Part shown: positions 36,067 to 48,736 of the stretch, piece by piece
How positions within the stretch are numbered: position 1 is the first letter of the stretch
Layout: each line of letters begins with the position of its first letter
Origin: Rhynochetos jubatus
Taxonomy: Eukaryota > Chordata > Aves > Eurypygiformes > Rhynochetidae
Direction of reading: 5' to 3'
DNA: 64,000 nt
Assembly: GCA_027574665.1 (NCBI GenBank)
Contig: CM050648.1
Location: 51,073,200 to 51,137,199 of the forward strand
Notes under the pieces: generated by a model
Seen by the model: only the letters and a program-made list of their open reading frames with translations
The model's database searches: none
What the model was told of the DNA's origin: nothing
Made by a program: the position numbers and the translations under genes

Positions 36067-37599
36067 AGGGCTTTTATTTTTTCAGCTCTAGATGGCCCAA
36101 AAAACGCTGAAGGAATGATAAGAAAGGTGACAAGGAAAAGCAGAATGCATGGGTTATGGCAAATGAATACATGCAGCCTACATTTCCCTTTTGCCATTCC
36201 ATACTATTAGAAAAAAAAAAAGAAAAAAAGACTGAGAAGAGTCTGGGTGGATGGATGTGGTGGGGAAGAAAATGTCAGAGCAAGCCCCTGGCTATTTCTC
36301 ATTTCATTTCACTCGGTGGCAATATGTCAAAAACAAGGAGAAGAGAAGAAAAGGGAACATTGAAATTTGAGGGAGGGGGAGGATGTGTGTGAAAAATTCC
36401 ATAAAATGTGGTTCCATTTTAGACTCTGCTTTGCAGAAACAACTGCAACATTTTCATGGGTTCTTCCTCTTATTTTTTAATCCTTTCTGCAGGATGGTGC
36501 TCTGAGAGGAAACAGACTGAGGCCAAAAGAGTGCAAACATTTCTCAGTTGTGCTACCCCAGGGCTAACTCCAGAAAACCTGCCGGCAATGAGACATGGGG
36601 ATCAACCTCAGCTTTGGTGTAACTCCACTGACATCAACAGGGTAGCGCTACAGCAGCAGTTATTCCCCCAAGAGGCAGTTCTCTATTTTAAGATGAAAAG
36701 GATACAGAAGCAAAATGGGAAGCAGGATCCAGTGAATGGCTCCATTCATGAGGATAGAAAGTTTTGGTAGGGTGGATTGAACCCTGAACTGTCACTGCTC
36801 TTTCTCCACAGCCTCTGTCTTGAAGAGGTTTTGGTAGAAGAGGTCATTCCACACACAGCTCATTCCCCACTCAACATACCAGTGGCATTACCCGCCCCTG
36901 GCCTCCCACATGCTGTCATACCCTTATCAGGACACTCACACACATGCTAGCGCCAGGACCCTTTGGTAGCTTCATAAAAAAGCAAAGCTGGTCTTATGAG
37001 TCAGGATCTGGTAACGCTAAGCGATGGAGAAAATGTGCACAGACAGATAAGCGCAAGGCTAAGGATAGTGCCTGCCTTCTGGGACTGCCTCTGCTTTAAT
37101 GTCATCCAGAAGACAAGCTGAGAACATAAAGATCTCTGTGGGCTACTTTTACTGGGCTGGAAGTCCCTAGGGCTTTATAGGATGACTGGGATGGAAGCTT
37201 TGAACCCAATCTGTCCAGCAGATCTCCCACATATTTCTTAAAACACCTCCATACTAAGAGTTTCAAAGCTCTTTGCATATGACTTGACTTTTGGTTGCGT
37301 AAAAAGTCATACAGTGAAAGCCATGTTTCCCATGTGGTGAGGGGAAATCAGATGTGCTCAACCACATTTCTGCTCCATCAGCCTTCTCTTGAGATTCACC
37401 TTACCATTTTCAATGCTTCGTACATGTGACTCAGCTGTTCGAGCACTCAGCTTTTTTATCCGGATCAAATCTGCTCTGTGTCTAGGGGTTTTCAGGTAAA
37501 AACTGTAAATGCAAATTTGAAAGTTGGCTCTGGAAATCTGGCCTAGGAAAAGTGATTCTGTCCTAACTGAGCTGTCTTAACCAGAATGATGAGTGTTTA
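36067..37599. other. Mostly unique non-coding DNA
   Basis: Contains A-rich and purine-rich tracts at 36208-36240 and 36338-36390. GGTGTAACTCCACTGACATC at 36616-36635 is another likely scrap of the old repeat seen at 36020. A plus-strand frame of 104 codons (36456-36770) resembles nothing I know. Confidence 0.45.
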
Positions 37600-37609
37600 T
37601 TTTTGGATG

Positions 37610-38255
37610 GATGGTCGCACTCAGAGTTGTGTTCAATGACTCAATGTCTGAGTGGAGACCAGTGATGAGTGGCGTTCCTCAGGGAGCAGTACTGGGACTG
37701 GTGCTGGTCAACGTCATTGTTGGTGACATGGACAGTGGCATCAAGTACACCCTCAGCAAGTTTGACGAGGGCACCAAGCTGTGCGTTGCAGTTGACGCTG
37801 GAGGGAAGGGATGCCATCCAGAGGGACCTGGACAGGCTGGAGAGGTGGGCCACTGCCAACCTCATGGAGTTCAACAAGGCCAAGTGCAAGGTCCTGCACA
37901 TGGGTCAGGCAATCCCAAACACAAGTACAGGCTGGGTGGAGAAGGGATCAAGATCAGCCGTGAGGAGAAGGACTTGGGGCAACTGGTGGATGAAAAGCTG
38001 GTCAAGAGCTGGCACTGTATGCTGGCAGCCCAGAAAGCCAACCACATTCTGGGGTCTATCCAGAGAAACATGGCCAGCAGGTCGAGGGAGGGGATTCTCC
38101 CCCTCTACTCTGCTCTCATGAGACCCCACCAGAAATGCTGCATCCAGCTCCAGGGTCCCCAACATAAGAGGGACATGGACTGGTTGGAGCAAGTCCAGAG
38201 GAGGCCACAAAGATGTTCAGAGGGCTGGAGCAGCTCTGCTATGGGGGCAGGCTGA
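37610..38255 (+). pseudogene. CR1 ORF2 reverse transcriptase remnant
   Basis: Readable blocks are [20 protein letters not shown] (the GVPQG motif region) followed by [13 protein letters not shown]. The catalytic FADDTKL motif reads FDEGTKL here (TTTGACGAGGGCACCAAGCTG, 37761-37781), so both metal-binding aspartates are lost. Soon after, around GACGCTGGAGGGAAGGG, the true frame is left: the long open frame then translates CR1 sequence in the wrong frame and later rejoins it ([21 protein letters not shown], with [20 protein letters not shown]). Near the start, CTCAGAGTTGTG lacks two bases relative to the usual CTCAGAGAGTTGTG. The 220-codon frame from 37593 is therefore a decay product, not a gene. 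Confidence 0.9.
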
Positions 38256-38345
38256 GAGAGTTGGTCTTGTTCAGCCTGGAGAAGAGAAGGCTCTGGGGAG
38301 ACCTTATAGCACCTTCCAGTACCTGAAGGGGCTGATAAAGAAGCA

Positions 38346-38375
38346 GGGGGGGGGGGGTGTGTGTGTGTGTGTGTG
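38346..38375. repeat. G12 run plus (GT)n microsatellite inside CR1
   Basis: Twelve consecutive G (38346-38357) continue into about nine GT units ending at 38375. The flanks are CR1 sequence on both sides (CTGATAAAGAAGCAG before, CTTTTTACAAGGCTCTGTAG after), so this arose within the element. Confidence 0.95.
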
Positions 38376-38671
38376 CTTTTTACAAGGCTCTGTAGTGACA
38401 GGACAAGGGGTAACAGGTTTAAATTGAAAGTGGGTAGATTTGGATTAGATGTCAGGAAAAGGTTCTTCCCAGAGAGGGTGGTGAGGCACTGGGACAGGTT
38501 GCCCAGAGAAGCTGTGGGTGCCCCATCCCTGGCAGTGTTCAAGGCCAGGCTGGATGAGGCTTTGAGCAACCTGGTCTAGTGGAGGGTGTCCCTGCCCATG
38601 GCAGGGGGGCTGGAACTGGATGGTCCTTAAGGTCGCTTCCAACTCAAACCATTCTATGGTTCCATGATTCT

Positions 38672-41600
38672 GCACTCTATCTGACAAAACAGTTTCTCCT
38701 GAGAATGGAAATCCTCTGCAGTGGTTCACACAGTAAATGTGGTTTGGGCAGACAAATAATATTCTGATACAATCATTGCCTCTTGTGGGCTAAAAAATGA
38801 AAATACTGGATAAGATCCCACCTCCTGGCTTTGCGCTTGTCAAGAATAGGATCTATTAGTCTTTAGAAGAAATAATAATAATACATAGTAGCCAAGGAGA
38901 GCTATGTGAACTGGCATCTAATCAATGTTTCATGGAGGGTTGGTTTTTTTCTTTTTCCACTTAATTTTTTTTTAAATTCTCAGAACTGTCATTAGCAAAC
39001 AAGATTTTACTGTTCCAAGCTTTCCTCGCCTTCTCATGCAGGGGCAGTCTGGTCCTCTGGATGGATTTACTTTCTTCTTTTTAGGATAACAATCTGTGTC
39101 CTTCTGAAGACGGACTCCCAGAGTAGCAGTGTGCAAGAACAGGGAAGCCCTCTTGCCACTCCTAGAAAGCTGGGACAGTCAGAGCTCCTCTGACTTTTTG
39201 TGTTTAAAATCATCTCTCTGCATCCTCAAACTGCTGTTACAAATATGACACCAACTCCACCTTCAGCAGCACCAACAATTACCATCCCTCAGTTGCCTCA
39301 CAGCCTGTGCAGTCGTTTTACAACACTGCCAGGTGTTTTACATCTGTTTTCCCCTGTTTGCAGCAGTGCCAACTGCTACATGAGGTGATGAGCAAGCTCT
39401 GACTTCCACAAATTTCTGTGATGAACAGTTTTAGACTATTCCTAAACTTTATAACTTGATTCTCATAAAATCATATTCCCACTTTCATTTATTTTCAGCC
39501 CAGATTTTGGGTATGAGGCACTCCTGCATGGCACGTCTCCAACAGTGCTTAAATCATGCTCCTTTTTCATTTAACTAGTGTAATGTGACAGCAAAGATCC
39601 TGCTGGAGTGTCCCAGGGAGACGCCAGCCATATACCCAGTGTTGCTGCCATAGGCTGACCCTAATATTGCCTGGTCAACTACCCCATACCCCAGGAGTAG
39701 GTATGGCTGGTACCTCACCCTGCTCTCTGGGTCCCCTGGTGTTTCCCACATGGGGACAGGATGTTTGCTGTGAGTGCATCCTCTTGCACCAGAGATGGAC
39801 TGATATCCTTCCAACCCAAAATACTTGCAGCCAAACCCTGAAGACCTACTGTAGTTTGGAAAGCTGGAGTTAGGACTGGAGTTGTCTTATCGTGTGTGAA
39901 CTGACAGTGTGACCATTGGTGCGTAACTCCTAAAAAATGCAGATATCGGCTGTTGCTTGGGTAAGAGCTAGGTTTCTGACTGGTTTTGTTTGCGTGTGTA
40001 TAATTTCCTTGCTGTGGCTGATGGTCATTTTTAGGCTTTTGATAGATAATACTTCACCTTGGCTCCAAGAAAAAGTTTGTTCCTTCAAGAGCCTGGAATG
40101 ACACCTATTCCTATGGCACAACATATATTCCAAGGAAAACATTACATTATAGCCATGAGAGTCTATTTTTTTTTCTGTCCAGAAGCAGCTGGCATAGCTA
40201 TTTGCCCTCCATATGATCTAGGGACATCTGATGGATTATTTGAAATGAAAGCACATAAGACTAGAGCAGAGAAGCAGACTTCAAGTTTTCACATGCATTG
40301 GCACTGAAAAAACAGTAGGAGTATTCATTTATGTGCCCACATAGATGTAAAACATATGTATATAGGAGTGTTCTATTTACATGTGTGTTATAGTTATATA
40401 TCCCTATATAACAAACACATAGTGGCATGTTAATGTTTGTATGTGCATGTGTGAGAGGGTAGAGGAAAGAATAGAGGAGCTCCAGTGTTTGTCCTCTATT
40501 AACCAAGTCATCTTTCAGATAAGAAAAAATGCTGTGACCAAGCCAAAGCTCCTGCTCAATGAGTTAATGCAAAGCCAGAAAATTATGGCAGTAACTGCTG
40601 TCTGAGCATGACCAGAATTTGAACTGCGTAGTGTGTGTGCGTTGCTGTATACTCCATTTCCAAATAAGCTGCATTTATAGTTGTGGGTATGGCTGTGAGG
40701 AAGGGGATTGCTTGAAGTCCTGAGCCATCACGTTACTTTTTTTTTTTTTTTTTCCTCTAAAACAGTGTCAAGGATCTGGAAGATAAGAACAGCAACCCAA
40801 AAATGTATTCATATGTTTTCAGTGCAGAAAACCATCACATGACATCAGAATGTAGTTCACATTACAGGGAAGTGTAATAAGAGAAAAAGAAACCATTAAG
40901 AAGATAAAATGTTACATTTAATCAATGATTTTAAAGGGTTAGACCACAAATGAGTAAATCCTGAGTAGAGAGTCCTTTCATTAGTTGCTCGGGGGCAGCA
41001 GTTACTTCTGGAGACAGCAGAGTGAGATGATTCTGCATCCGTACACGCCCGGTGGCTGAACCCATATCTGGTCTCCGTGCGAGAAGACGTCTTTGCTGTT
41101 AATAGGCAGGTCCTCCACAGTGGGCAGCCGGAGTCTCGTACATCTGGCTCTCCCATCTCACTGCCCAAAAGCCTGCATCTCTTACAGCAGCAGCAGATGT
41201 GGCATGGCCTTTTTCCTGCTCCATGACCCCTGAGCTTGATCTTCTGCTGAGGTTGTGCCTGATGTGTCTTCCCCAAAGTGCCATCCAGAGGGTCTTTCCC
41301 CATGCTCGGAAAAGGATGGTTAGGTAGCTCAGACCTGGATGCAGTGTGTTTATATGGCCTAGCTGTGTCCTTCCCCACTAGCACGACTTGTTGCATGGGG
41401 TCTTCCACATTAGGAACCCAGGGATTCCAAGCAATTCATGGTGTGGAAGCAAAGACACATTTTTTCCACTGATATGCCTCTGTAACCCTCTTAGACTCTT
41501 CCTGACCTGTTTCCCAGATTCTTTGTTAACCATTAATCTTTCATCTTCAACACTTGTCAATGAACTTTTAGTTACTTTTGGTTGATGCATCAGATGTAGC

Positions 41601-42494
41601 ACCTACATTACTCCTTGGATTTGATCTTCAATAATCTTCCATCTTCAATACACATAATGAAAATGTGATTTGTAATCCTTTTGATATCCTTCTCCTGGTC
41701 CTTCACCTCTTTGCCTGGCTGTTTATTTTCTTTTTCAGCTGGTTAGTACTGGTGGTATTGTTTGCTAGTTAGCTACCCAAGTTAAGCACTGTAACCTTTA
41801 TATATTTAAGGGCTTTAAAAATTTTCAAGTAGCCTGGTCAGAAAATAACTACCATGTCCCGTGTTGATTATTAAATGCTTAAATATATTGTCCCAAACAA
41901 GGAAGACTGAGATGGCAACTCCATCAGAGGACTTCAGAAGTCAAACTTCTTGCTCAGATTCTGGGCTATTAAAGGCACAGACAGTGCTTCTGTGAGAAGA
42001 CCTCTGGGTTATAGCATTGCAGATGCCACTCGAGCAGTGAACAGACCCCTGGAAGAAAACAGGAACATCAGGCCCTGAAGTGACAGCTGCAGGGACTGAA
42101 ATCTCAACACGCAGTTCTCAGGCATTTGTGTTTTGCCAGTGGAGAACAGAAACTGTTTCCTGACATGCTTGATGATGAATATTTCTTTTTTTTTGTTTGT
42201 TTGCTAAATTCCAACTTCAGAGAAGTTTCAGTGGAAAAATCTTTACCAGCCCTACAAAAAAAGTGATGCTTCTCTCTGAAATGTTTTTAAGGAAGCAGAT
42301 ATGTGTAAACTCAAGCATGAAGTGTAATAGAAGGCAATAAATGACCTGTCAGAGGTCCAGGACTTTTGGTTGAGTTCGCAGACAAGAAGTGTATGCAGTA
42401 GAGTTTGGAAAAGATGAAGGAAAGACAGAAAAGAGAGGCACAGATTTGGAAGTGTTTTTTTATACACTGGGTCAAACCGAGAATGTGGAGATCT
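38672..42494. other. Unique non-coding DNA with simple tracts
   Basis: No gene recognised. A T-rich run lies at 40737-40753. An AT-rich, TATA/ATAT-containing stretch at about 40321-40440 includes an imperfect inverted repeat (ATGTGTGTTATA at 40381-40392 against TATAACAAACACAT at 40407-40420). A minus-strand frame of 170 codons (40896-41408) matches nothing I recognise. Confidence 0.45.
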
Positions 42495-42630
42495 CAAGGC
42501 CAAATTCTTGATCGATATAAAAGCAGTGTAAGCCACATGTCAGGCTCAAGTAGATCAGAGAGTTGGCCTGACTCTACTTTCCTTGCACTGATACGAAGCA
42601 GGAATAACTACACTGAGGCCAGTAAATAGG
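42495..42630. repeat. Possible old amniote repeat, two pieces
   Basis: AAGGCCAAATTCTTGATCG ... AAAAGCAGTGTAAGCC (about 42496-42533) and TTGGCCTGACTCTACTTTCC ... AGGAATAACTACACTGAGGCC (about 42563-42620) both resemble the remembered dispersed element ggcctgattctcctctca ... gtgtaaatcaggagtaactccactgaagtcaatgg. They lie in the same orientation about 30 bases apart. The family is unnamed here and the likeness is by eye. Confidence 0.4.
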
Positions 42631-44152
42631 TTTTAGAAGACTGTCAGGGCAGCGACAGCAGATTTAAGATTGTTTAAGGGATAATGGATCTTGGAGCAAT
42701 TTCGACTCTGGTAGCTGTGGAGCATGGTGGTAGCCTACGTGTCAAAAGGACAACAGCGAGGGTGTATCAAGAAAGCAATTAACAGCAGGGAATAGAATAA
42801 AGTAATGGGAGGACCAGCTTCTTTCTGCACTCTCCTTTTGTCCATGTTCTGGATAAATTACACTTGCTTTTCCTTTCCAGTGACTGCTGTGTTAATGTAC
42901 GTAACATCAGCAGCGGTACATGAACTTATAACATCAGTAGTGGCGTAAGCAGTGTTTGGTTTGGCCCAAATTACAGGACATTGAAAAGCAAAACGAAAAG
43001 GAAGGACTGCTCTTTTTTTAAATGCAATATTAATTGCTTTCCCCCTCATTATGTTCTAGTATGTCCCTCTTGCAAAGCCCAGGATTAAATTTCTTGTTCA
43101 TAGTTGTCCTAAACCAAGATACTACCCTTCAACTTTTATATTTTTCATTCTTGCTGGACATATCAAAGCATTTCGATCAGGCCAAGTCACTGAACATAGG
43201 AGTGCCAAAGTAAATAGGAAAGTTTAAATTACTGCAGCAGAGGGACCAAAATTTCAGCCAGGACCCAACTTACGGGGATTTCCAAGCTATTCTATAGGGC
43301 TCCAGTATATAAATTTTCTAGATTTGACTTACCCATCAATTCTGATTATCCTGCTGATTTCTTTCTGATTACCAAGGTCATCTCCACATTTAAAATGCAA
43401 TTTGTCTTGTCAGAAATGTTACTGATGGGGTTTTTCACAGACTCAGGCCAGCCTCCAGCTCTTGCTGTTTTGGAGCTGCTGGCAGGGAGCCCTCCAGCCC
43501 CTGCCACACCGGGCAAATCCCCAGGCGTTCGCCAGGACCCACGGTTGCAAACGCAAACCCTGCTCTCTCGACCTGCCCCACAGACTGGTGGCTGCTAGAA
43601 ATTGGCAGCTGCAGCACCCAGTTTGTACCCTGTAACTCCCCCAAAATGAGCCCAGGGGTCATTCAGCAAAGCTGAATCCATCCCAGGGGATGGCAATGCT
43701 TTTCCCATCCCAATCGAATGGGTGCATGCAGAGCTGTGTGACACCCACTCGCACATTATTCCCTCCTGACTGGTCAAGGGATTTTGATTTTCCATCGAAA
43801 CATTCATTACATGATGAAAAATAGACAAGGTTTCGCTTATGTGTTGCCTCACCCTTTGGGCAACCATGTCTTTATCTGAATGTGTTCGTTACATGAGCTA
43901 ATAAATATTTTTAATATCAAGTATTACCTCCTTTGGATTTTTGGAAACCAACCAAAAAAACAAACACATCCGTTTCCTATTGTTGGTTTGGAGATATTTT
44001 AGGGCCCCATCTTTATTTTTAACCCTGAGTATTTCCCCTGATCCAGCAGTGGAAAAAATAGGAGTCAACAAGAAAGCACAGGCAACAGCAGGGAAACCTC
44101 TACTTTTTGGAACTGTGTATCTAACTTTTCTCTAAGTGAAGAATTGTAAATA

Positions 44153-44180
44153 AACAAAACAAACAAACAAACAAACAAAA
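44153..44180. repeat. (CAAA)n simple repeat
   Basis: About six to seven AAAC/CAAA units in an A-rich region that continues as degenerate A-rich sequence to about 44210. Confidence 0.9.
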
Positions 44181-45910
44181 ATCAAATAAAAACAAGAAAA
44201 AAGCCCAGGTGAAATCTGAAAAACGGAGCATTTGTTTAAAACAAAAAGTCTGAAACAAGCAAAGAAAAAACATTACATGGACATTTCAAAATCAAAGTGT
44301 TTTCTAGAAAATGTCAGTATGAAAGTCTGAAAACCTTGAGGGCAGAAGGGTTTAGAAAAATAGATGCCTCAATATCAGAAAAAAAGGGTCTGATTTTGGA
44401 GGTGTTTGCAGCCTGCCTATGAGCAACCAGAGTTTTGCCAGTACATGGAGGCTGTGGAGACCCTTCCTCGACCAGATGAACAAGCACAACATCTCCAATT
44501 CTTACCCATACCTGCAGGTGTCGAGGTGGACCTGTGCTCTCCCAAAACCCAGTCACGCACTGCGGAGTTGAGGTCATTCTCACGGGACAGAAGAGGGACG
44601 TCCAAAATGAGCAAACCAGAACATCGTCACACGTGGTGACAGGGAAAACTCCCGTATGAAATGTCCTCCCAGGTCTTACGAGGCGTGTCCACAACAAGCT
44701 ACCATGCAGGTGGGCATGAACAGGAGTGGGCGCCTGCTGGGTAAGTGGTGGTTACTGGCTAGGAGACGAAGAATGACTGTCCTGGTAGAAGAGCATCGAA
44801 CTGGAGCCATAGTCCTTATCTCTCACACTGGGAATGCAGCAGAGCCAGCAAATCCTGATCCCCACACTACTCTCCAAGGGCAAACAAAGCGGGACCTTGT
44901 ATCCCTCTCTTACTTCTCAGGAACAATATCCAGAGAAAAGCCAACCCCCTGTGTGGCTTCAGAGATGGCTCATGATGTGCTTGAAAACGCCCTTAGGAAA
45001 TGCAGAGTGAGGAACAGACAGAATAAGGGATATTTGTTCTGTCCCCATTTGCCCAGTTACAGCCCAATTTGTAGGTTTGCAAGATATTTGTAGGGCTGGT
45101 TTTTCACTCTGCTCGACTAAAAAGGATTTTCCCTGCTTTTAAGGAGAACACTTGGGCTTCAAGAATATTTGAATAGGTAATACTTTACAACAGCTAAGGG
45201 GCTTTGTTAATGGGGCATGTGTTTCTTCCTTCCCTGATTTCTGTTCTTGGAATGCCGATGGAATAAGCAAGAGGAGGATACTGGCAAACCCACCCCAGTA
45301 AAGGGTTAAGGGAACTGGTCCTGCAGTTTGCACAGATTCCCACTTTGTCTATAGAGAGGAAGGACTGATCTCTGAGCTCAGCTTCCTCCCCAGGATTTCC
45401 AATAGCCTCTCAGGACCTTCACCCCCCACAGCTGCTAAGGGTTTTGAGACTTATTCCCATTGCACAAGTCCTATTTTCCCTCCCTGAAGGTAAGTCCTTT
45501 TTTTCAAGTCCCTGAATGCTTTTGACCCTTTCGTAGTATCGTGAAATAGCCCATCTTCAGATCACAAGGTACAGAGAACACGGGGGCTGATGGAGAACAA
45601 AAACTATAAACTCCACTGTATTTCATCGAGAAATTAGGGTGCAACGCCCGTATCAATACCTGGCAATACTTCTTCATGCCTCTATTTACGGTGCCAAAGA
45701 ACGAGAGAGAACAAGTGAGTAAGCAAGTGAGAGGGAGATTAACGAATACAATATACAGGAGCCTAAATTGAAACATCATTTTTCACAGGAAGAAGGCTTT
45801 GGCAAGGCTCATGCTGTTTCTGATGTAGTGTCTCCAGTCGGCCCCAGGAAAAGTTGGCTGCAGTTTCTCAGAACCTGCCTTTTGAGACTCAGCGACTGCT
45901 TTTCTTCCCA

Positions 45911-46000
45911 CAGATCTGATTAAGCTAATTGCACATTTTCTTTAATTAGAAGAACGGAGGTCATTTATCTGCAAATGGCCTGAAAAGAATGGATGTTGTT
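45911..46000. promoter_or_regulatory. Candidate conserved enhancer-like element
   Basis: A compact segment holds GATTAAGC, GCTAATTG (45924-45931), TTAATTAG (45942-45949) and ATCTGCAAATGG (about 45967-45978). These include two TAATT-type homeodomain cores on both strands and an octamer-like GCAAAT. Such dense, non-repetitive clusters are typical of deeply conserved developmental enhancers in gene deserts. No conservation data are available here, so this is inference from motif density. Confidence 0.3.
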
Positions 46001-48718
46001 TTAATGTGGGCTTTTTTTTTTTTTTAATCCTTGCTTTTACTAAGGTGTTTGGCTTCTTTTCCCTCTGCTGCTTTCAGCTACCCCGTTTTGCGAGGGTTAG
46101 GCACGCTGGACCTGGCATCCCGACAAATTCTTAGGGAGCTTATGAGACTGTTTTATGGGATCCAGTCACAGGGATTTATACTGTGAGGAAAACCTAGAGC
46201 TGAAGAGATCCTCCTCCAGCCACGGTCTGAACTGAAGCGTAAATGAACTGAGACTCTGGGTATTTGTGCTTTTCCTTTTTTCATTTCTCCTCTAAGTCTG
46301 GCCTGCCGAACAAAGCACATGGTGCCACATCAGGGAGGGCCTGTGGATAAACACAGAGGTGTTGGGGACCCAGATTAGGGGTGTCCTCCTAGCTGCAATG
46401 ACTTTGAGGTGAAATGTGAACAACTGAGGGTATCTTACTACCACAATTTGACAAGGAAAAGCCTCCCTGAAACAAGGTAGATGACAGTACCCTTAAACTC
46501 TTACAAATGCCTCATACTAAAGGTAGAATTGTGTATGATCTCAAATCTGCCTTAAAGACCATCTGTTGGACCTAGCTGTTTTGCAGAGTTGGTGGATATG
46601 GCAATTGCAGAGCTGTGTGTGAGCCAGCATCGAGGATACAGGAAAAGAAAGCGCATTTCAGTGATTCCTCAACTTCCACACTGCCAAAATATCGGTCTTG
46701 AGAAGGCTGTCAAGAGCAGATCTTCCATCACAATATCCCTATTTGTTCTGTAAACCAAATTAAAAGGGCACGCTGGACGTTCAGGGCAAAAAGTCCCTCT
46801 CATCACTCAAGTCAGTGAAAAATGCTCAAAAAAGGCAAGGAATTAATGTGTGGGGGTGAGATGGGTGAGGAGAAGGGAAGCTGCTAGAGCTGTGGTTTAG
46901 GGGATTTCCTTGAGCAGTGGACAACTCATCCAGATCCCTGCAATGTCTGGTATGCACTCCATCTACTACAGACTGCGGTGGCTTTGAAGACCTGAACATG
47001 GGAGAGCAATCAGTACCACCATGTGCTAGTACCACCATGGACCTATACCTGCCATGAACACCACAAACTACTTATTCAGCGTTCAAACCACCATATTATC
47101 CTGGGTTCATTAAGTCTCCAGCCCAGTGAGGTGTCAATGTGGCAAGAAACAAGTGTAACAAAGACTTTCCTTTTCAGCTTGGAAGGCAGTGATGACCATT
47201 TTGTTGGTTGTTCCTCCTGCCCTGCCAGGAGATGGGCTGTTCAGGGTTGTTGCTGGCAATTGCCCAGCAAATGACCGAGGTGAAGACCCCACCACGCTTA
47301 GGGACATTAAAAGGGATGGGGAAGCTGATCTGGATTGTCACAGCAGCAGCACAGCTGGCTGGCCTCACCTCTCCACTCACTGCCGGCGACCCCCTGGGCC
47401 TCAGTGCAACTATCCCCCCCTTTCATCTTGGGGTCGGTCTTACACTCCATTCCTGCATGTGTGCGTTCAGCAGGGACCAATGAAGACGCCATGTTTTTAA
47501 TACCCTAAAGTGGTGTCAAATAGCTAAAGAAATGGGCTCTATCATACAGAGTTTGATAAAATGTAAAGCAGTGACATCCACCAGCAGTCCCTTGAGCACT
47601 GCTGCATCTGTCTGCCTCCCATTGCGACGCTGTCCAGGAGGAAGCAGCCATGCTCAGTTGGACCTGGGAAGTCCTAGCGTCAGCCAGTGGGATTAACCCA
47701 CAGGGATTCATTCACCCCTTGGTGAGGCCTTGTTTGGTGTGCGTGCATATGCTGTAAGGGCTTATGGTATGGACATGGCCACAGCCTGACTGGATCTATC
47801 CTGTGCTTTGTCAGAGGATGCTCCCACATGCTCTCACCACCTTTGTACCACCCACAGCCTATCCAAAATCTCTCTGCCCCTGGTGCCTGATGTCAGCTGT
47901 TAGGATGGCTGAGATATACTGTGAGATTGTCTCTAGAATCGCGTTTTCATATGTATCTGGCCTGGGCGCCAGTGGCAGGCTAGGCACACACTTCTGCACC
48001 CATCCCTGTTCATGATGTCCCCTCACCTCCTTTTTTGCTCTCTGTGCCCACCTGCAGAGATGTGCCATATGCTTTTCTGACTAACCTATGGAAAGTCTCT
48101 CAACAAAAATAAATAGAAACCTCCCTCCTCCATGGGAAGGCAGAGTCAGGATCCTGCAGCAGCTGAATTTTCCAGGCAAGCCAAGTTTTTGCAAGCAGGC
48201 AGGGAGGTGAAGCCATTCTGGCATTTGCCCTTTGTGCCCGGGGAGTGCGATGGGCACCCAGCCCCTTCGGACACATCCCGTTGGGAAGGCAGACGTGGAA
48301 ATGGAGGGGTGGCAGGGGCTCCCTGCTGGGCAGGGAAGAGGTTAACCCCAGAGCCGGGCAGAAGAGGCCACTGGGCAAAAGATGCTGCTGTCTCACGTCT
48401 GGATGTTTTAGCGTAGAGCTGTCGTGAAGCCTCACAGAGCTGAGGGGTCCCTCAGTGGTTCCTATGGCTTGAAAGTGCCTGGGATAATTTAGTGGAGGGG
48501 AGGGATTCCTGATCAGAGAGAGAAGTGCCTTTTGCTTTCCTTTTTTTTTCCCTCCCCCCTCCTTTTTTTTTTTTTTTTAAACATGTCGCTGATCAAAGTG
48601 GTGCCAGGAAGGCTAGGAAGAGCAGGATCCTAATGGATCAGCTGTGTAAAACATGTCAGCAGACAAGCCCCAGTTCTCAATGTGTCTCTCAGGGAACAGC
48701 TAGCAGATTAGAAAGAAA

Positions 48719-48736
48719 ACACACACACACACACAC
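48719..48736. repeat. (AC)n microsatellite
   Basis: Nine AC units followed by TCAC, a short dinucleotide repeat. Confidence 0.95.

Larger units (their letters stand above)
37600..38671 (+). mobile_element. CR1 LINE, 5'-truncated, avian type, 1.07 kb
   Basis: This is the largest CR1 copy of the younger type. It starts inside the reverse transcriptase palm (GGATGGTCGCACTCAGAG, then ATGTCTGAGTGGAGACC) and runs through GCCATCCAGAGGGACCTGG, AACAAGGCCAAGTGCAAGG and AGCAGGTCGAGGGAGGGG to TGTAGTGACAGGACAAGG. It ends in TGGTCCTTAAGGTCGCTTCC and ATTCTATGGTTCCATGATTCT. Between 38346 and 38375 a run of 12 G merging into (GT)n replaces the usual element sequence, a microsatellite grown inside the copy. 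From about 38010 onward it can be aligned directly with the copy at 4492-5181, which would let their divergence be compared. Confidence 0.97.

Noticed and set aside
37593-38255. Longest open frame in the window (220 codons)
   Set aside because: It is CR1 polymerase sequence read across frameshifts with a destroyed catalytic motif, not a gene.
40381-40420. Imperfect AT-rich inverted repeat, possible hairpin RNA
   Set aside because: The stem is interrupted and AT-rich in a low-complexity region. No precursor-like structure could be supported by eye.
40896-41408. Minus-strand frame of 170 codons
   Set aside because: No family resemblance and no supporting splice sites. Several other frames overlap it.
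44314-44697. Minus-strand peptide with a GDVVLVH stretch resembling the C-terminal end of retroelement integrases
   Set aside because: A seven-residue resemblance only. No HHCC zinc finger, DDE catalytic residues, protease or LTR lies nearby.
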